A stretch of 64,000 bases of DNA from Sorghum bicolor. Taxonomy: Eukaryota; Streptophyta; Magnoliopsida; Poales; Poaceae. Position 1 is the first letter of the stretch. Every line of letters begins with the position of its first letter. The position numbers were made by a program, and so were the translations under genes. The notes beneath the pieces are model-generated. The model was not told the origin of the DNA. It was given only the letters and a program-made list of their open reading frames with translations, and made no database searches. Of the stretch, positions 47,213 through 58,075 are shown piece by piece. The DNA lies in NCBI RefSeq assembly GCF_000003195.3, contig NC_012870.2, positions 35,094,741-35,158,740 on the forward strand. Reading direction: 5' to 3'.

Positions 47213-47811
47213 ATCCTATGATAAAGTTTATTAGGTTCAATATTTTTTCATAGTTTTCATATTTATAGTATGTAGACAGGAAAATAAATATGCTAAAACT
47301 TATTTTTGTGCCACCACAGTAGACAAGTACGTAAGCTGATGCATCATATATTAAATACATGGGGCTTAGTAGTTTTCTAAATGCAATGCAATACATTTTT
47401 ATTTTCTTTTCTAATGCATAAACAATAAAGATGCAACTACTAATGCTGTTAAGAAAAAAATATGCTTAAAGGAAAATGTAGAGAAATACTAAGTTACCTC
47501 TTGGCGTGGTGTTCGGTGATTTTAAGTCCTCCAAACAGGACCTCTTACCATGTTAATTCTTAGGTGCTTTATCTGGTCCCAAAGGTGGAGACCATGAGAG
47601 TTGCACCTCTTGAGATGGTGTCACCTATGTTTATTGCTTCTCCAATGGGTTGAAGTCAAGTACTAGTTCTGGGAGCTAGCAATATCTTCGCTCAGTGTGC
47701 ATGTTCTTAGGTCTAGGATCTTCACTTATAGGATTCTCGAGAAGTTGACTAAAGTGTGTCCTGCTCATAGAGACAAGGCAGAGATCAAGTGCATGGGCTC
47801 TGTTGGTGGGA
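47213..47811 (-). repeat. Inverted-repeat arm matching 43704-44303
   Basis: About 600 bases are the reverse complement of 43704-44303 with scattered differences, including the caccgaac / gttcggtg and ggaaaataaatatgc stretches. The arms are separated by about 2.9 kb. Confidence 0.85.
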
Positions 47812-48191
47812 AAACACCAACAGAACCAAATAGTTTATTCATTAAACTCTATCCTTTGGCACATTGAATGAGATAAAGTTGATGTTTATGTGTTTTGCTC
47901 AATCTAAAAATGGGTGATAGGAACAAATAATTAGCAAGCTTGTAGCATTAAAACACTTGGTCGATCAGATTATTCAACATTATGGAAGGATGGTCTCTCT
48001 ATGCATTTAACTTCATAATTATGACTATCATCTTCCAAATATAGGATGTGCAGTATTTCAAATCATTGAATTAAAAACTACAAGATCAAGAAAGTGATTC
48101 TTAGGAACAAGCATAAAAAACAAAACATGATGAGTGTTGATGGTTGTTGGGTATTCTTAACATCATTACCAAAAGTAGACTAAGTTCTCTA
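47213..48191 (-). mobile_element. Element G: inverted, internally deleted Athila-like piece
   Basis: On the minus strand this runs from a primer site (48192-48209) through about 380 bases of leader into a segment (47213-47811) homologous to the 3' region of F and D. Gag and pol are missing between leader and 3' region. A 10-bp perfect hairpin (47799-47824) sits at the junction. No ORF is supported. Confidence 0.6.
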
Positions 48192-48209
48192 AATCTAGTA
48201 ACGGTGCCA
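48192..48209 (-). other. Decayed tRNA-Asp primer site left of the shared LTR
   Basis: The minus strand reads TGGCACCGTTACTAGATT, matching the Athila primer site TGGCGCCGTTGCCGGGGA except for several changes, mostly transitions. It lies four bases from the LTR edge at 48214. Confidence 0.65.
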
Positions 48210-48213
48210 AAAA

Positions 48214-49797
48214 TGCCAAACCTATCCCTCACACCACTTAAGCCAAGTTGTCATCCCCAGCATGATATAAGAGACGCGGTATTGAAATATGCAATTGCTC
48301 TTCTAAATAAATAAGGAATGAGATCTGCAAGCGCACAGATTAATACCGATGTAGCATTTTAACCGGGAAGTATTCCAGGTATCGTTATTTATATTTTTAC
48401 CACTGGGAAGGGATTAGCAATCATCAATATTGATTACAGAATAGAATATGAGATTGAGCATCTATCATTGCACGCATAATTGAGAACATTATATCTAACT
48501 CTTCATACAGGGATAAGTGTGACATAAAAGATATATGAAATAATAATAGTGACAAGGATAACTAATCTGATCTAGCCACATAATAAATATGATAAGCACC
48601 TCAATTAGATACTCTAGAAAGTCATTAGCATGGTATTAGAACGAACTACAAGAATATTCCCTCAGTTATTCTCAACTATATAGTCTAGCATATCATAGTT
48701 AGTGCAAGCATACTTAGCAATCGTTGTGAGACAAGACTACGCCCATGCATAGTGATATTAGCAAGGAATATGAGAAACATAGCAATCACTCCCCTGTAAT
48801 AATGTTGCTCTGCCAGCCCAACACACGAGAGGGGGACTATATAAGAATCAATGAAGCTGTCACTATCACGAACCACCCCACGATCTGGCATATTGGGTAC
48901 AATCGCAGATAAATACGGTATAAGCACCACGCCTACACAATATCTATCATTTACCCATGGATCCGATGGATAAACGCTATACGATCCTAAGCATGTATAT
49001 AGATCCAATCTAACTAAGCCAAGTACATAACTATGATAAACCAAGAACAATATAATCTTGAATATAAGCAAGTAGAGCAAAGTCATAAGCAATATATTGA
49101 AGTAGAACAAAGTCATATTCATAATATTGAAGAACAAAGATAATTAGAAAGTAATTAGATGCACAATTAGAGAATTACCCAGAATCCTCCTGACAGATCC
49201 GGAAACCAATCGAAGATTGACTCCTTCTAGTTCTAATCCTATGTAGCTATGCTAATCTAGATATCTAATTGATGTGGTGGCTCTAATCTTGATCAGAGGC
49301 TTCTTCTCCCTTGAAGAACAATGAATTAGGGTTGAGAGGCTCTCTCCTCCAGGGGCCAGGGGGTATGGTTTTATAGTCCCTTCAAGTGAATATGGGCCGT
49401 TGGATCAAACCGACATAGATTGTATGGTTTAGATTCATCCTTTAGGTCGGTGGAGATCTCCCACGATGCAGAGTCCTGATTGGACTCCCAGAGGGGGCAG
49501 GCGCCTAGGGCAGGAGGGCGGGCGCCCTGCCTCTGGCCCTGTTTCGCCTCCGCTTCGGTCTCGTGGCTTCTGGAGTCTTCTAGATGTAAGATAATTGCGT
49601 GGCACATTAATATCTCTATGTAATCCCGACGTGTGGGCCTTTCTTCCGTATTTCCTGATAACCCCCTGCAGAAATAGACAAACACCAAAACTCATGGAAT
49701 TCTGTCAGATAAAACCCTAAGTCTAGATGTTGATTTCATTTGGATCATTTTCTTTGTTTATTTGATAATGAAATTTGTTACTTAAGGACCGTCAACA
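48214..49797 (-). repeat. LTR shared by element D (right) and G leader (left)
   Basis: The 1,584-bp LTR on the minus strand starts TGTTGACGGTCCTTAAG (right end 49797) and ends GGTTTGGCA (left end 48214). It is flanked on the left by a primer site and on the right by a polypurine tract, so it has internal sequence on both sides. The hydrophobic 150-codon frame inside it (48685-49137) is judged non-coding. Confidence 0.75.
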
Positions 49798-49843
49798 AAC
49801 TCCCCCAAGCTTACCTCTTGCTCGTCCCTGAGCAAGGATAGAC
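49798..49843 (-). other. Polypurine tract and upstream motif of element D
   Basis: On the minus strand AGCTTGGGGGAGTT abuts the LTR and is preceded by gggacgagcaagaggtaagc, the same motif as in C and F. The bases tagac at 49839-49843 are the left target duplication of element E. Confidence 0.78.
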
Positions 49844-50302
49844 TGTCGACGAAAGCTAGTCGGCAGTCTACCTTGGGGTATACCCACGGTAGTAGTTTAT
49901 CGGTAGACGGTGCGCAAACTACGAACTCGATGGTGACGCAAGACACGGACAAGCTTTTTATCCAGGTTCGGCCGCCGAGTTGGCGTAATACCTACGTCCT
50001 GCGTCTGGTTGTATTGATTTGTGTTGAGAGAATCGTATGTCCTAGGGGGGTCCCTTGCCCCTCCTTATATAGTCTGGAGGGCAGGGTTACAGATCTAGAA
50101 ACTAATCCTAGTCGGTTACAATTGCCATAGATAATTCGATATCAATTCCTATTCTAACCGACTAGAATCCTGCTTGATCTCCACGTCTTGTTTCCTTGCG
50201 CGAAACTCGGCTTGTCGGATCAAGCCTTGAACTCGTCTCGTAGTGGGTCAAGCTTCCTGGCTGAAGTCTAGCCGTAAGGGTATAGGGGTTTATACCCCCA
50301 CA
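49844..50302 (-). repeat. Element E 3' LTR
   Basis: The LTR starts TGTCGACG and ends CCCCCACA on the plus strand. A minus-strand TATA box (TATATAAGG, about 50065-50073) lies in it. The polypurine tract reads GCTCGGGGACTAGC on the minus strand just inside (50303-50316). Confidence 0.93.
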
Positions 50303-51060
50303 GCTAGTCCCCGAGCGCCATGTATTGTGATGCAACACGCCGTCTTGAGCTTCTTCGATCAGCGAGGCTTGTCGTCTTCAATAAGCGGGGAAATCGCCCA
50401 AGCAGTTGCAACGGTTCCTTGTCCAACTCGAAAGACAGTTGATCAACGTTGACATCGAAGAAGCAGGTTGTTCGAAGAATGCATGGTGCTCTAAAAAAAA
50501 TTTCTTTCCTGGTGAAGTGTGCCCACTTTGCCTTTTTGAAAGGTAGAAGTACCAAAAAAGCAAGCAAATTCACCGCTAGGTGAAGTGTGCCCACTTAGTC
50601 CCCGAGCCTGGTAGTAGGTGGCGTAGGCACGTGGTGCCAGGGTCAAAAGAAAATTCCCCAAAGTAGTTTTGAGACTGAGATGCATCGCTAGATGCATCGT
50701 ACCGATGTAGTCCCCGAGCTTGCTGGAAGGCGAAGTATGTGCCTTGTAGCAAGGTCTAAAAAATTGAATTTACCAGTCCCCGAGCATGTCATGCTCGTCT
50801 GCAATCGAAAAGACCAATCGACCAGTCCCCGAGCATGTCATGCTCGTCTGCAATCGAAAAGACCAATCGACCAGTCCCCAGGCACTTAGTGTGCTGCTTG
50901 GAATTATATGTTGATAGACTGGGCAACCAGTCCCCGAGCGTCGAGTGCTCGGTGGTCGGTGCAGTCCTTGAAGTTCCGAGCTGATAGACTGGGCAACCAG
51001 TCCCCGAGCGTCGAGTGCTCGGTGGTCGGTGCAGTCCCCGGATTGCTGACTCACTGGCGT
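50303..51060 (-). repeat. 3' region of element E with PPT-like repeats and two short tandem arrays
   Basis: The plus-strand motif agtccccgag recurs at about 50306, 50598, 50709, 50776, 50825, 50932 and 51000; its complement CTCGGGGACT is the core of the polypurine tract. Two tandem arrays carry it: a 49-bp unit (50772-50869, two copies plus part) and a 70-bp unit (50913-51052, two copies, the second diverging at its end). Tandem repeats in the 3' region are known for Tat-lineage elements and can seed satellites. Confidence 0.85.
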
Positions 51061-51330
51061 ATGTGTCTTCTTACTTTTGAAAAGGTCTTTCAAATTTAAA
51101 GTTGACGTGACGGGGTCTCCTGACGATATGTCAGACGGATGCATGAAAAGCTGTACCTGGCAACTGTACAACCGCTCTTTGCATGGTTTGAGAAAAGGAA
51201 ACCATCAATTGGTACGAAAACTCCGCCGCATTAAATGTCTATAATCATTGTAAACCGAAACGCCGCGTCCGCCGCATGGTCTGCCCACTTCCCGAGAATA
51301 CAGGAAGTGGGAGAGGTGGGGTCGCGGGTT

Positions 51331-51336
51331 TATAAG
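51331..51336 (+). promoter_or_regulatory. TATA box of the antisense gene in element E
   Basis: The sequence gggtttataagggcc lies 118 bp upstream of the ATG at 51449 and is followed by a C/T-rich leader, a good plant core promoter layout. Confidence 0.6.
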
Positions 51337-51448
51337 GGCCTAATAGGACCGCCTGTACCGCTTCTCCTGCCATTGCCTTCAAACCTTCCGCTCTCATCTT
51401 CTCCAATCTCCTGCATCTTCCTAACTCCAGCCCACATTCGCACCTCTA

Positions 51449-54400
51449 ATGGCGAAGAGCGACTCCAGGAAGAGGGCCGAACTGATGGCCAAGGAATGGA
51501 AGAAGTCTCGCAGCACCACAAAATCTCTTGGTGACCTCGTCGATATGGGGCTTCTGCACGACGCAGAGCTCGGCGGCTGGAGGGCACCGGAGGGGGAGAG
51601 CTACCCCGACCCTCGCGCCGGTGAGATCGTCGTTTTTGAAGATTTCGTTAAGAGAGGTTTTGGTGTTCCTGTCCATCCTTTTCTTCAAGGACTTCTTTTG
51701 TACTATGAGATCGGGATTTGCAATCTGCACCCGAACTCAATTCTCCTTATTTCCACCTTCATCCATCTGTGCGAGGCCTATGTTGGCATAGAGCCGCACT
51801 TCGATCTTTTCCGGTACCTTTTCTGCTTGAGGAAGAAGGGAGCAGTTGGAGGCTCCAAGGTTGCAGGTGGAGTATACCTCAACCTTCGTGATGGGATGAA
51901 GAATCGCTACCTGCACTGCCCATGGAACACTTCCTTGACCGAATGGTACAGGAAGTGGTTATATGTCAGGGAGGAACCGGGCAGCTCCACGTTCTGCGAC
52001 GTGGGGTACATTCCCGAGAAGAGGTCGAGCTGGACCGACCGCCCAGAGTTCGACGGTCAAGTGGCGGATCTGATGAAGCTGATCGACTGGTCGCGCCTGG
52101 ATGGGCTTGGCGTGGTCGGCAACTTCATTTGCCGCCGGGTGATGCCCTGCCAGAAGAGGGTGCACTCGGCGTACGAGTATGCCGGAAGCGCAGACCCGAC
52201 CAGGATGCGGTCGGAGATCTTGGAGAAAGCGGAGGTACAACAGCTGTTGAACGAGCTGTTTAACTTCGCAGATGGGGGCTTCATCCGTGGCAGTGATCGG
52301 GTGCAAGCCTTCAAGTTAGGACGACTAGCACCAAAGGTATGTAGCAGAGTCTGTTTGATCATTCGTATATCGTCTGCAGTTAACTCATCTCTGTTGCTTT
52401 TGCAGGTCGGTGATGTCGACCGGTGCGCAGTGTATGTATCACTGGCACCGGGAATGGAAGATCCTGTGGGAGAGGTCCCGCCGGAGGAGGACGCTGCTCG
52501 GTGTACTCGTTACACCAGCAGTGAGGAAGACCGAGCCCGCCCCGTCCCGACCTCCGAGGAGAGGGTAGCGGGGAAAAGGCCATTGCCGGCGGATCCCTTG
52601 CCGACACCGGAGCTGCCGGCAGACCTACCGGCGGAGAGCAGCCAAGCGCCGAAGCGTCGTCGGCTCGTGCGGATCGTCGACGACGACGACGACGAGGAGG
52701 CTGCGCCGTCGTTGGTCCGACGGCCTCGGAACCGCCCAGACACTGCGCCAGTCGCCACTGATCGAGTGGCCAGCGGCGCCGCTGCCCCGCAGGTTGCCGA
52801 GGTGGGGGCACAGGCGCCGACCGGCCGGGCGAGGAGGAGGTTTACCGCGACCCATCGTCGGTCAGACCTGTAAGTGTTCGACTTACGAATTTTGGACTCC
52901 TCTCTCTTTTTTTTTTTTTTTTTACTTTTGTTCCTGTAGTGCGGCATCGGATGTCGACCCTGGCCAAACTGCCAGCCAGGGAACGGGCGAGCCTGCCCGC
53001 GGTTCTGGGGATGCGGCCCCCCAGACCACAGAGCAGGCAACAGCTGCAGTCGCGCCTGGGGGCACCGAGGGGCTCCCGAGCGCGGCGCCGACTACAACAA
53101 GCAGCCCGACCAGGGCTGGAGAGGCTCCCCCAACTGACTCCTCGGAGAAGGGAAGATCTCCGACTGCTCCTCCTGCCGGAGGGAGTGAAGTCCCCCCGCC
53201 GCCCCGAGCAGGAGCCTCTCCGGCTACGGGCTCCCCAGGTCTGGTCCAAGGGCCAGTGATGCCTGGGACCACCACCGGGGGTGACGCAGCCCAGGAGGAG
53301 GAGACCAGGGCGGCCTCCGACGACGAGGTGGAAGAGATCGAGGGTCGTCCCCGTGATGGCCGCCAACACGTGTATGTGTGGCGCCAACGCGGGGATCACT
53401 TTATCGGTCATGAGGAGCTTGCCGAGTCCGAAGAGGCCGCCAGGGTGGAGCGCGCGGCCAAGCGCCTTGTCGACGAAGTCAAGGTAAGCGGCCTTTTGTG
53501 CTACTGCGCATTCTTTTGCCTTGTCTTGCTTGATCGTTACATGCTTGCTTTGTAGGACGTAATGAAAACGGCAAAGTACCGGAAACGGTGCTTTGACCAG
53601 ATAGAAGGCGTCATGGCCGAGAACAAGGCCCTTGCCGCGGAGGTAGACCGGTTGCGGGCGGAGGTCGGGGAGAAGGTGGTCGAGATGAGCGCCGAAAAGG
53701 AGCGTCGTCTCGACCTCGCTCGTCGTCTGGCCGACCAATACCGGCTGCAGGAAGGTTAGTCACACGCTCCGAGCAGTTTCGCATACTTGTATAGTTTGCT
53801 TTGCTGACCAGTTTAGGATTCACGCAGACTTGGAGGAGGAGGTGGCGAGCCTCCAACAAGAGAAGGAGCAGCTCGGCCAACAGCTCGCCAGTGCACAGGA
53901 GTCCGAGCGGCGAGCGGAAGAGGAATTGGGTCGAAAAGACCGGGAGTTAGCTGGTAATGGGTGCCGCCTTGTTGGTTGCTGCCTGCCCCTTTGCTTGTCT
54001 GGTATGCCGAAAGTAACGTTTCGTTTCATTTGCAGTGCTCAAGGTGAACACCAAAAAGCACCTGGATGACCTGATCAAGGACCGGGACTCCTGGAAGGTC
54101 AACTGTTGCAGGATCTAGAAGGGAGTGTCCCCGGTCCTGGACCTGATCAGTCCCGAGCTCCCGGAGAGCCAGCCCCGCGTGCCGCAGTTGACCCCGGTCG
54201 AGAAGGCGCAACGGGCGTGGGACTGGCTCCAGCAGTTTGTGAAGGATGCCGGGGAGTTTGCCGGCGCGCACGTCCTTAGCATGGTACGCGCCCACTACCC
54301 CCTGGTCGACTTGAGCAGGCTGGAGAAGGGGTACCCGAAGGAAGTCGGCCCACAGGAAGCGGACGAACTTCGGGGTAGTCTGCTGGACTTGTCGTCGACA

Positions 54401-54610
54401 GTGATCGGCGACATCAACCTGTGCGGAACGGCCACTCCTCCAGACCAGCCGAGCTCAGATAGGTCGGCCAGGGAGTTGTCGGGCGCGTCCGTTGCTGGAG
54501 ATGGGCGGTCGACGCCTGCGGTCTCGACCAGCCAGGCGCCGGTGGCCCCGACCCCTTCGTCCGGGCAGCAGGGCCAGGCGGGTGATCAGCCCGAGCAGCT
54601 AGGCCAATAA
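51449..54610 (+). CDS. Antisense, six-exon gene of element E (putative gypsy-type transposon protein, PF04195-like)
   Basis: Inferred exons: 51449-52336, 52406-52869, 52940-53483, 53556-53754, 53828-53953, 54036-54610. All five introns (69-82 bp) have GT-AG ends and the exons join in frame with phases 0, 2, 0, 1, 1. Exon 1 (296 codons) carries the domain typical of the putative gypsy-type transposon family (VFEDFVKRGFGVPVHPFLQG, LCEAYVGIEPHFDLFRYLF). Exons 2-3 are P/A/G-rich and acidic (VDDDDDEEA), exons 4-5 coiled coil (ENKALAAEVDRLRAEV, LEEEVASLQQEKEQL), exon 6 a helical C-terminus (AQRAWDWLQQFVKDAG). A TAG at 54116-54118 would stop translation at 767 residues; the frame then stays open 163 codons to 54610. 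It lies opposite to gag-pol, tail to tail with pol. Such antisense ORFs are known in Tat elements; function unknown. Confidence 0.85.
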
Positions 54611-54681
54611 AGTAGTCTGTAGGAATAGACTAGTATCTGCCCGTCAGGGTATTTATTGTAAACTTTGTATGTAAAGTTTGT

Positions 54682-54687
54682 AATAAA
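54682..54687 (+). terminator. Poly(A) signal of the antisense gene
   Basis: AATAAA follows the last open codon (54610) by about 70 bases and precedes a T-rich stretch. It lies before the pol stop at 54890, so the two transcription units converge here. Confidence 0.6.
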
Positions 54688-54889
54688 GTTTTCTTTTTTT
54701 TGTCATGACTGTTGTTTTGAGCGCTGTACAATATCTGAGTGACGTGTCACCGTATTTGCCTTGGTTGTCGCCAAGAGCATCCATTGCAGGAGTTTTGCCG
54801 AGTGCTGTGTATGACAAGGTATAGGCGAAAAATAGAGAATCTTATTATCAAAAATTATAAGATACTTACAAAAGGAAGTTATTAAAACT

Positions 54890-57800
54890 TTATGGATAGA
54901 AACGTCGCAGTTTGTCGATGTGCCAAGAGTTAGGTACTCGTGTTCCGTCTGGGTATGCCAATCTATAGGACGTAGGTCGTGTGACTTCGGTCACGACGAA
55001 GGGTCCTTCCCAGGGAGTGGATAACTTGTGCATTCCCTCCTGGCTTGTTTTCCATCGGAGCACCAGATCGCCGACCACGAAGGAACGGTCCTTGACGTTC
55101 CTGTTGTAGTATCGCCTGACTGCCGCGAGATATTTTGCTGTTCGGAGACATGAAACTAAACGCTTTTCCTCCATGCAATTGATTTCGAGTTCTCTGGCGT
55201 TGTCGGCGGTCGCCTGGTCGAAGTGCTCGATTCTAGGAGATCCGAAGTGTATGTCAGACGGCAAGACCGCCTCTGCGCCGTACACCATGAAATAGGGAGA
55301 CACCCCTGTGTTTCGACTGGTCTGAGTTCGGAGGCCCCAGACCACTGCCGGCAATTCTTTCATCCATCGACCGGGTGCTCTGTCGTTCTCGGTGTACAAT
55401 CTTTTCTTTAGGGCGTCGACGATCATTCCGTTAGCACGTTCAACTTGACCGTTGGCACGTGGATGTGCCACTGACACATATTTTATGACTATGCCTCTGT
55501 CATCGCAGAAATCCCAAAAAGTGGTGCCAGTAAACTGAGTGCCCAGGTCGGTGATTATGCTGTTCGGGATGCCGAATCTGTGTATGATTTGATTGAGGAA
55601 CTCCACAGCCTTCTCGGAGGTTGCCTTGACCAGGGGCATGTATTCAATCCACTTGGAGAACTTGTCGATTAACACGAAGACAAACTTGAAGTTGCCCGTG
55701 GCTGGTTTAAATGGTCCGATCATGTCAAGCCCCCAGCAAGCAAAGGGCCAAGACGACGGGATGGTTTGAATTTCATGGGCAGGTACGTGGGTCCTCTTAG
55801 CGAAAAACTGACATCCTTCGCAATGCCGAACCAGTTTTTCTGCGTCGCTGACCGCGGTTGGCCAATAAAAACCTGCTCGGAAATCCTTTCCGACCAGCGT
55901 TCTAGATGCGGCGTGGTTGCCGCAGGATCCGGCGTGTATGTCCTCCAAGAGCTTGATACCATCGTCTTGGGGTATGCACTTGAGCAGTACCTCGGAGCTT
56001 GCGTTTTTCCGCATGAGTTTTCTGTCGACCAGGATGTAGTTCTTTGATCGTCGGATGAGACACTCGTTCTCTGTTTTGTCCTGAAAACCTGTCCCGTCTG
56101 AGATGTATTTGATGAACGGGATACGCCAGTCACGCCCACCGGTTGTCGGAGTGGCGTCATCTATGAGCATTGCCTCGGTGGGTTGCTTGTCGACCGGGGG
56201 GGAGCTTACGCTCGGCTCATGGATGTCCTGAACGAAAATACCCCGCGGGATTTGGGCCCGAGACGAGCCCAACTTTGACAACGCATCTGCTGCTTGGTTC
56301 TTATCCCGGACCACGTGGATGTACTCTATGCCATAGAAGTTAGTTTCCCATTTGCGAATTTCTTTGCAGTAGAGATCCATCTTCTCGTGGGTTGCGTCCC
56401 ACTCCTTGTTGAGCTGGTTGATGACCAAAGCGGAGTCGCCGTAGACATAGAGGCGCTTGATCCCCAGTTCGACGGCTAGTCGTACGCAATGTAAACAAGC
56501 TTCGTATTCGGTGACATTGTTTGACGCCGGAAAAAGGATCCGAAGGACGTAGCGGAGTTTGTCCTTGTTTGGTGATACGAACAATATCCCAGCGCCTGCA
56601 CCGTTGATGTTCAAGGACCCATCAAAGAACATTGACCAGTGGTCTGAGACATCTGGAACGGAAGGCTCGTTGAGATCCGTCCATTCGGCAATGAAATCGA
56701 CCAGGGCTTGAGACTTGACAGTTGTGCGACTGTGGAACTCTAGGGAAAATGGACATAATTCCATTGCCCATTTCACGATTCTGCCATTGGCATCTTTATT
56801 GCGCAGGATGTCCCCGAGAGGAAAGCTGGTTGTCACCAGGACTCGATGGCCGTCGAAGTAGTGCTTCAGCTTTCTTGACGTTATCAGGATGGCGTATATA
56901 AGCTTCTGTATTTGTGGGTACCTGGCCTTGGATTCGTTTAAAACTTCACTTATGAAGTAAACGGGTCTCTGGACCTTGAAGACGTGACCTGGTTCATCTC
57001 GCTCGACCACTATTGCCGTGGAAACAACCCTGTCGGTTGCAGTAATGTAAAGGAGCAGGTCTTCATTGGGCTGAGGCGCTGTGAGGACAGGCGGTGAAGT
57101 GAGGAAGGTCTTAAGCTGAGTGAACGCAGCGTCGGCTTCTTCTGTCCAGGAGAATTTTTCTGACGCTTTCAATAGTTTGAAGAAAGGGAGGCCTTTTTCT
57201 CCCAGCCTTGAGATGAAACGACTGAGGGCGGCCATGCATCCGGTTAGCTTCTGAATATCCTTGACGTTCTTCGGTGGTCGCATGTCGAGTACGGCTTTGA
57301 CTTTTGAAGGGTTTGGTCGTATGCCGTCGCAACTGACGACGTTGCCGAGCACTAGACCGGAAGGAACGCCGAAAATGCATTTCTTGGGGTTGAGCTTCCA
57401 CTTGTACCTATTGAGTGCCTTGAAGGTTCGGTCTAAGTTGTCGATTAGGGTGCTCGTGTCCCTTGTTTTTACGACCACGTCGTCCACATAGGCCTCGACG
57501 AGGTCATCGCGAATCTCGTCGTGGAGGCATTGCTGGATGGCCCTTTGATAAGTGGCCCCGGCGTTTTTAAGTCCGAAAGACATGGTAGTGTAACAGTATG
57601 CGCCGAAGGGTGTGATGAAGGATGTTTTGATCTGATCTTCTTCTTTTAACGAGATCTGGTGATAACCAGAGTAGCAATCTAGAAAGGAGAGGAGTTCGCA
57701 TCCGGCCGTTGAGTCGACCACCTCGTCGATGCGAGGAAGACCAAAAGGATCTTTAGGACAGTGTTTGTTGAGATCGGTGTAATCAACGCACATTCTCCAT

Positions 57801-58075
57801 TCATTATTCTTTTTGCGTACAAGAACCGGATTGGCGAGCCAATCGGGATGATACACCTCTTTTATGAATCCGGCTGCTAGAAGCCGTGTTATTTCTGTCC
57901 TAATAGCCTCCTTTTTGTCACGAGCGAACCGTCGCAGTTTTTGCTTGATTGGTCTTGCGGTCTTCGAGACGTTTAAGGAGTGCTCGATCAGGTTTCGTGG
58001 GATACCGGGCATGTCTGCGGGTTTCCATGCGAAAACGCTCACGTTGTCCCTTAGAAACCTGACGAGCGCGTCTTC
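54890..58075 (-). CDS. Element E pol: RT, RNase H, archaeal RNase H, integrase
   Basis: The frame is open from the TAG at 58076-58078 to the stop at 54890 (about 1,060 codons). It shows RT ([36 protein letters not shown], catalytic [11 protein letters not shown] near 57480), an RNase H region, then a second RNase H of archaeal type with D-E-D-D residues ([36 protein letters not shown]; about 56280-56650). The integrase has an H-H-C-C domain ([17 protein letters not shown]), D ([10 protein letters not shown]), D (IITDLGTQF) and E ([10 protein letters not shown]) and ends [11 protein letters not shown] with no chromodomain. Only read-through of the upstream stop would give a gag-pol fusion. The convergent antisense gene lies 280 bases downstream. 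Confidence 0.9.
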   Translation of the reverse strand, partial: EDALVRFLRDNVSVFAWKPADMPGIPRNLIEHSLNVSKTARPIKQKLRRFARDKKEAIRTEITRLLAAGFIKEVYHPDWLANPVLVRKKNNEWRMCVDYTDLNKHCPKDPFGLPRIDEVVDSTAGCELLSFLDCYSGYHQISLKEEDQIKTSFITPFGAYCYTTMSFGLKNAGATYQRAIQQCLHDEIRDDLVEAYVDDVVVKTRDTSTLIDNLDRTFKALNRYKWKLNPKKCIFGVPSGLVLGNVVSCDGIRPNPSKVKAVLDMRPPKNVKDIQKLTGCMAALSRFISRLGEKGLPFFKLLKASEKFSWTEEADAAFTQLKTFLTSPPVLTAPQPNEDLLLYITATDRVVSTAIVVERDEPGHVFKVQRPVYFISEVLNESKARYPQIQKLIYAILITSRKLKHYFDGHRVLVTTSFPLGDILRNKDANGRIVKWAMELCPFSLEFHSRTTVKSQALVDFIAEWTDLNEPSVPDVSDHWSMFFDGSLNINGAGAGILFVSPNKDKLRYVLRILFPASNNVTEYEACLHCVRLAVELGIKRLYVYGDSALVINQLNKEWDATHEKMDLYCKEIRKWETNFYGIEYIHVVRDKNQAADALSKLGSSRAQIPRGIFVQDIHEPSVSSPPVDKQPTEAMLIDDATPTTGGRDWRIPFIKYISDGTGFQDKTENECLIRRSKNYILVDRKLMRKNASSEVLLKCIPQDDGIKLLEDIHAGSCGNHAASRTLVGKDFRAGFYWPTAVSDAEKLVRHCEGCQFFAKRTHVPAHEIQTIPSSWPFACWGLDMIGPFKPATGNFKFVFVLIDKFSKWIEYMPLVKATSEKAVEFLNQIIHRFGIPNSIITDLGTQFTGTTFWDFCDDRGIVIKYVSVAHPRANGQVERANGMIVDALKKRLYTENDRAPGRWMKELPAVVWGLRTQTSRNTGVSPYFMVYGAEAVLPSDIHFGSPRIEHFDQATADNARELEINCMEEKRLVSCLRTAKYLAAVRRYYNRNVKDRSFVVGDLVLRWKTSQEGMHKLSTPWEGPFVVTEVTRPTSYRLAYPDGTRVPNSWHIDKLRRFYP

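Noticed and set aside
43704..47811. A 4.1-kb foldback DNA transposon with 600-bp terminal inverted repeats
   Set aside because: The arm sequence recurs in element D as an ordinary retroelement 3' region, and no target duplication flanks the arms.
48685..49137. 150-codon hydrophobic minus ORF
   Set aside because: It looks membrane-like but lies in an AT-rich LTR; T-rich codons give F, L and I. No homologous frame was seen in the truncated F LTR.
50772..51052. CRISPR-like array
   Set aside because: Repeats are adjacent tandem units without unique spacers, in a eukaryotic retrotransposon 3' region.
52842..53738. 298-codon minus-strand ORF
   Set aside because: It is the antisense shadow of the spliced gene exons, ignores their introns and shows no recognisable motif.
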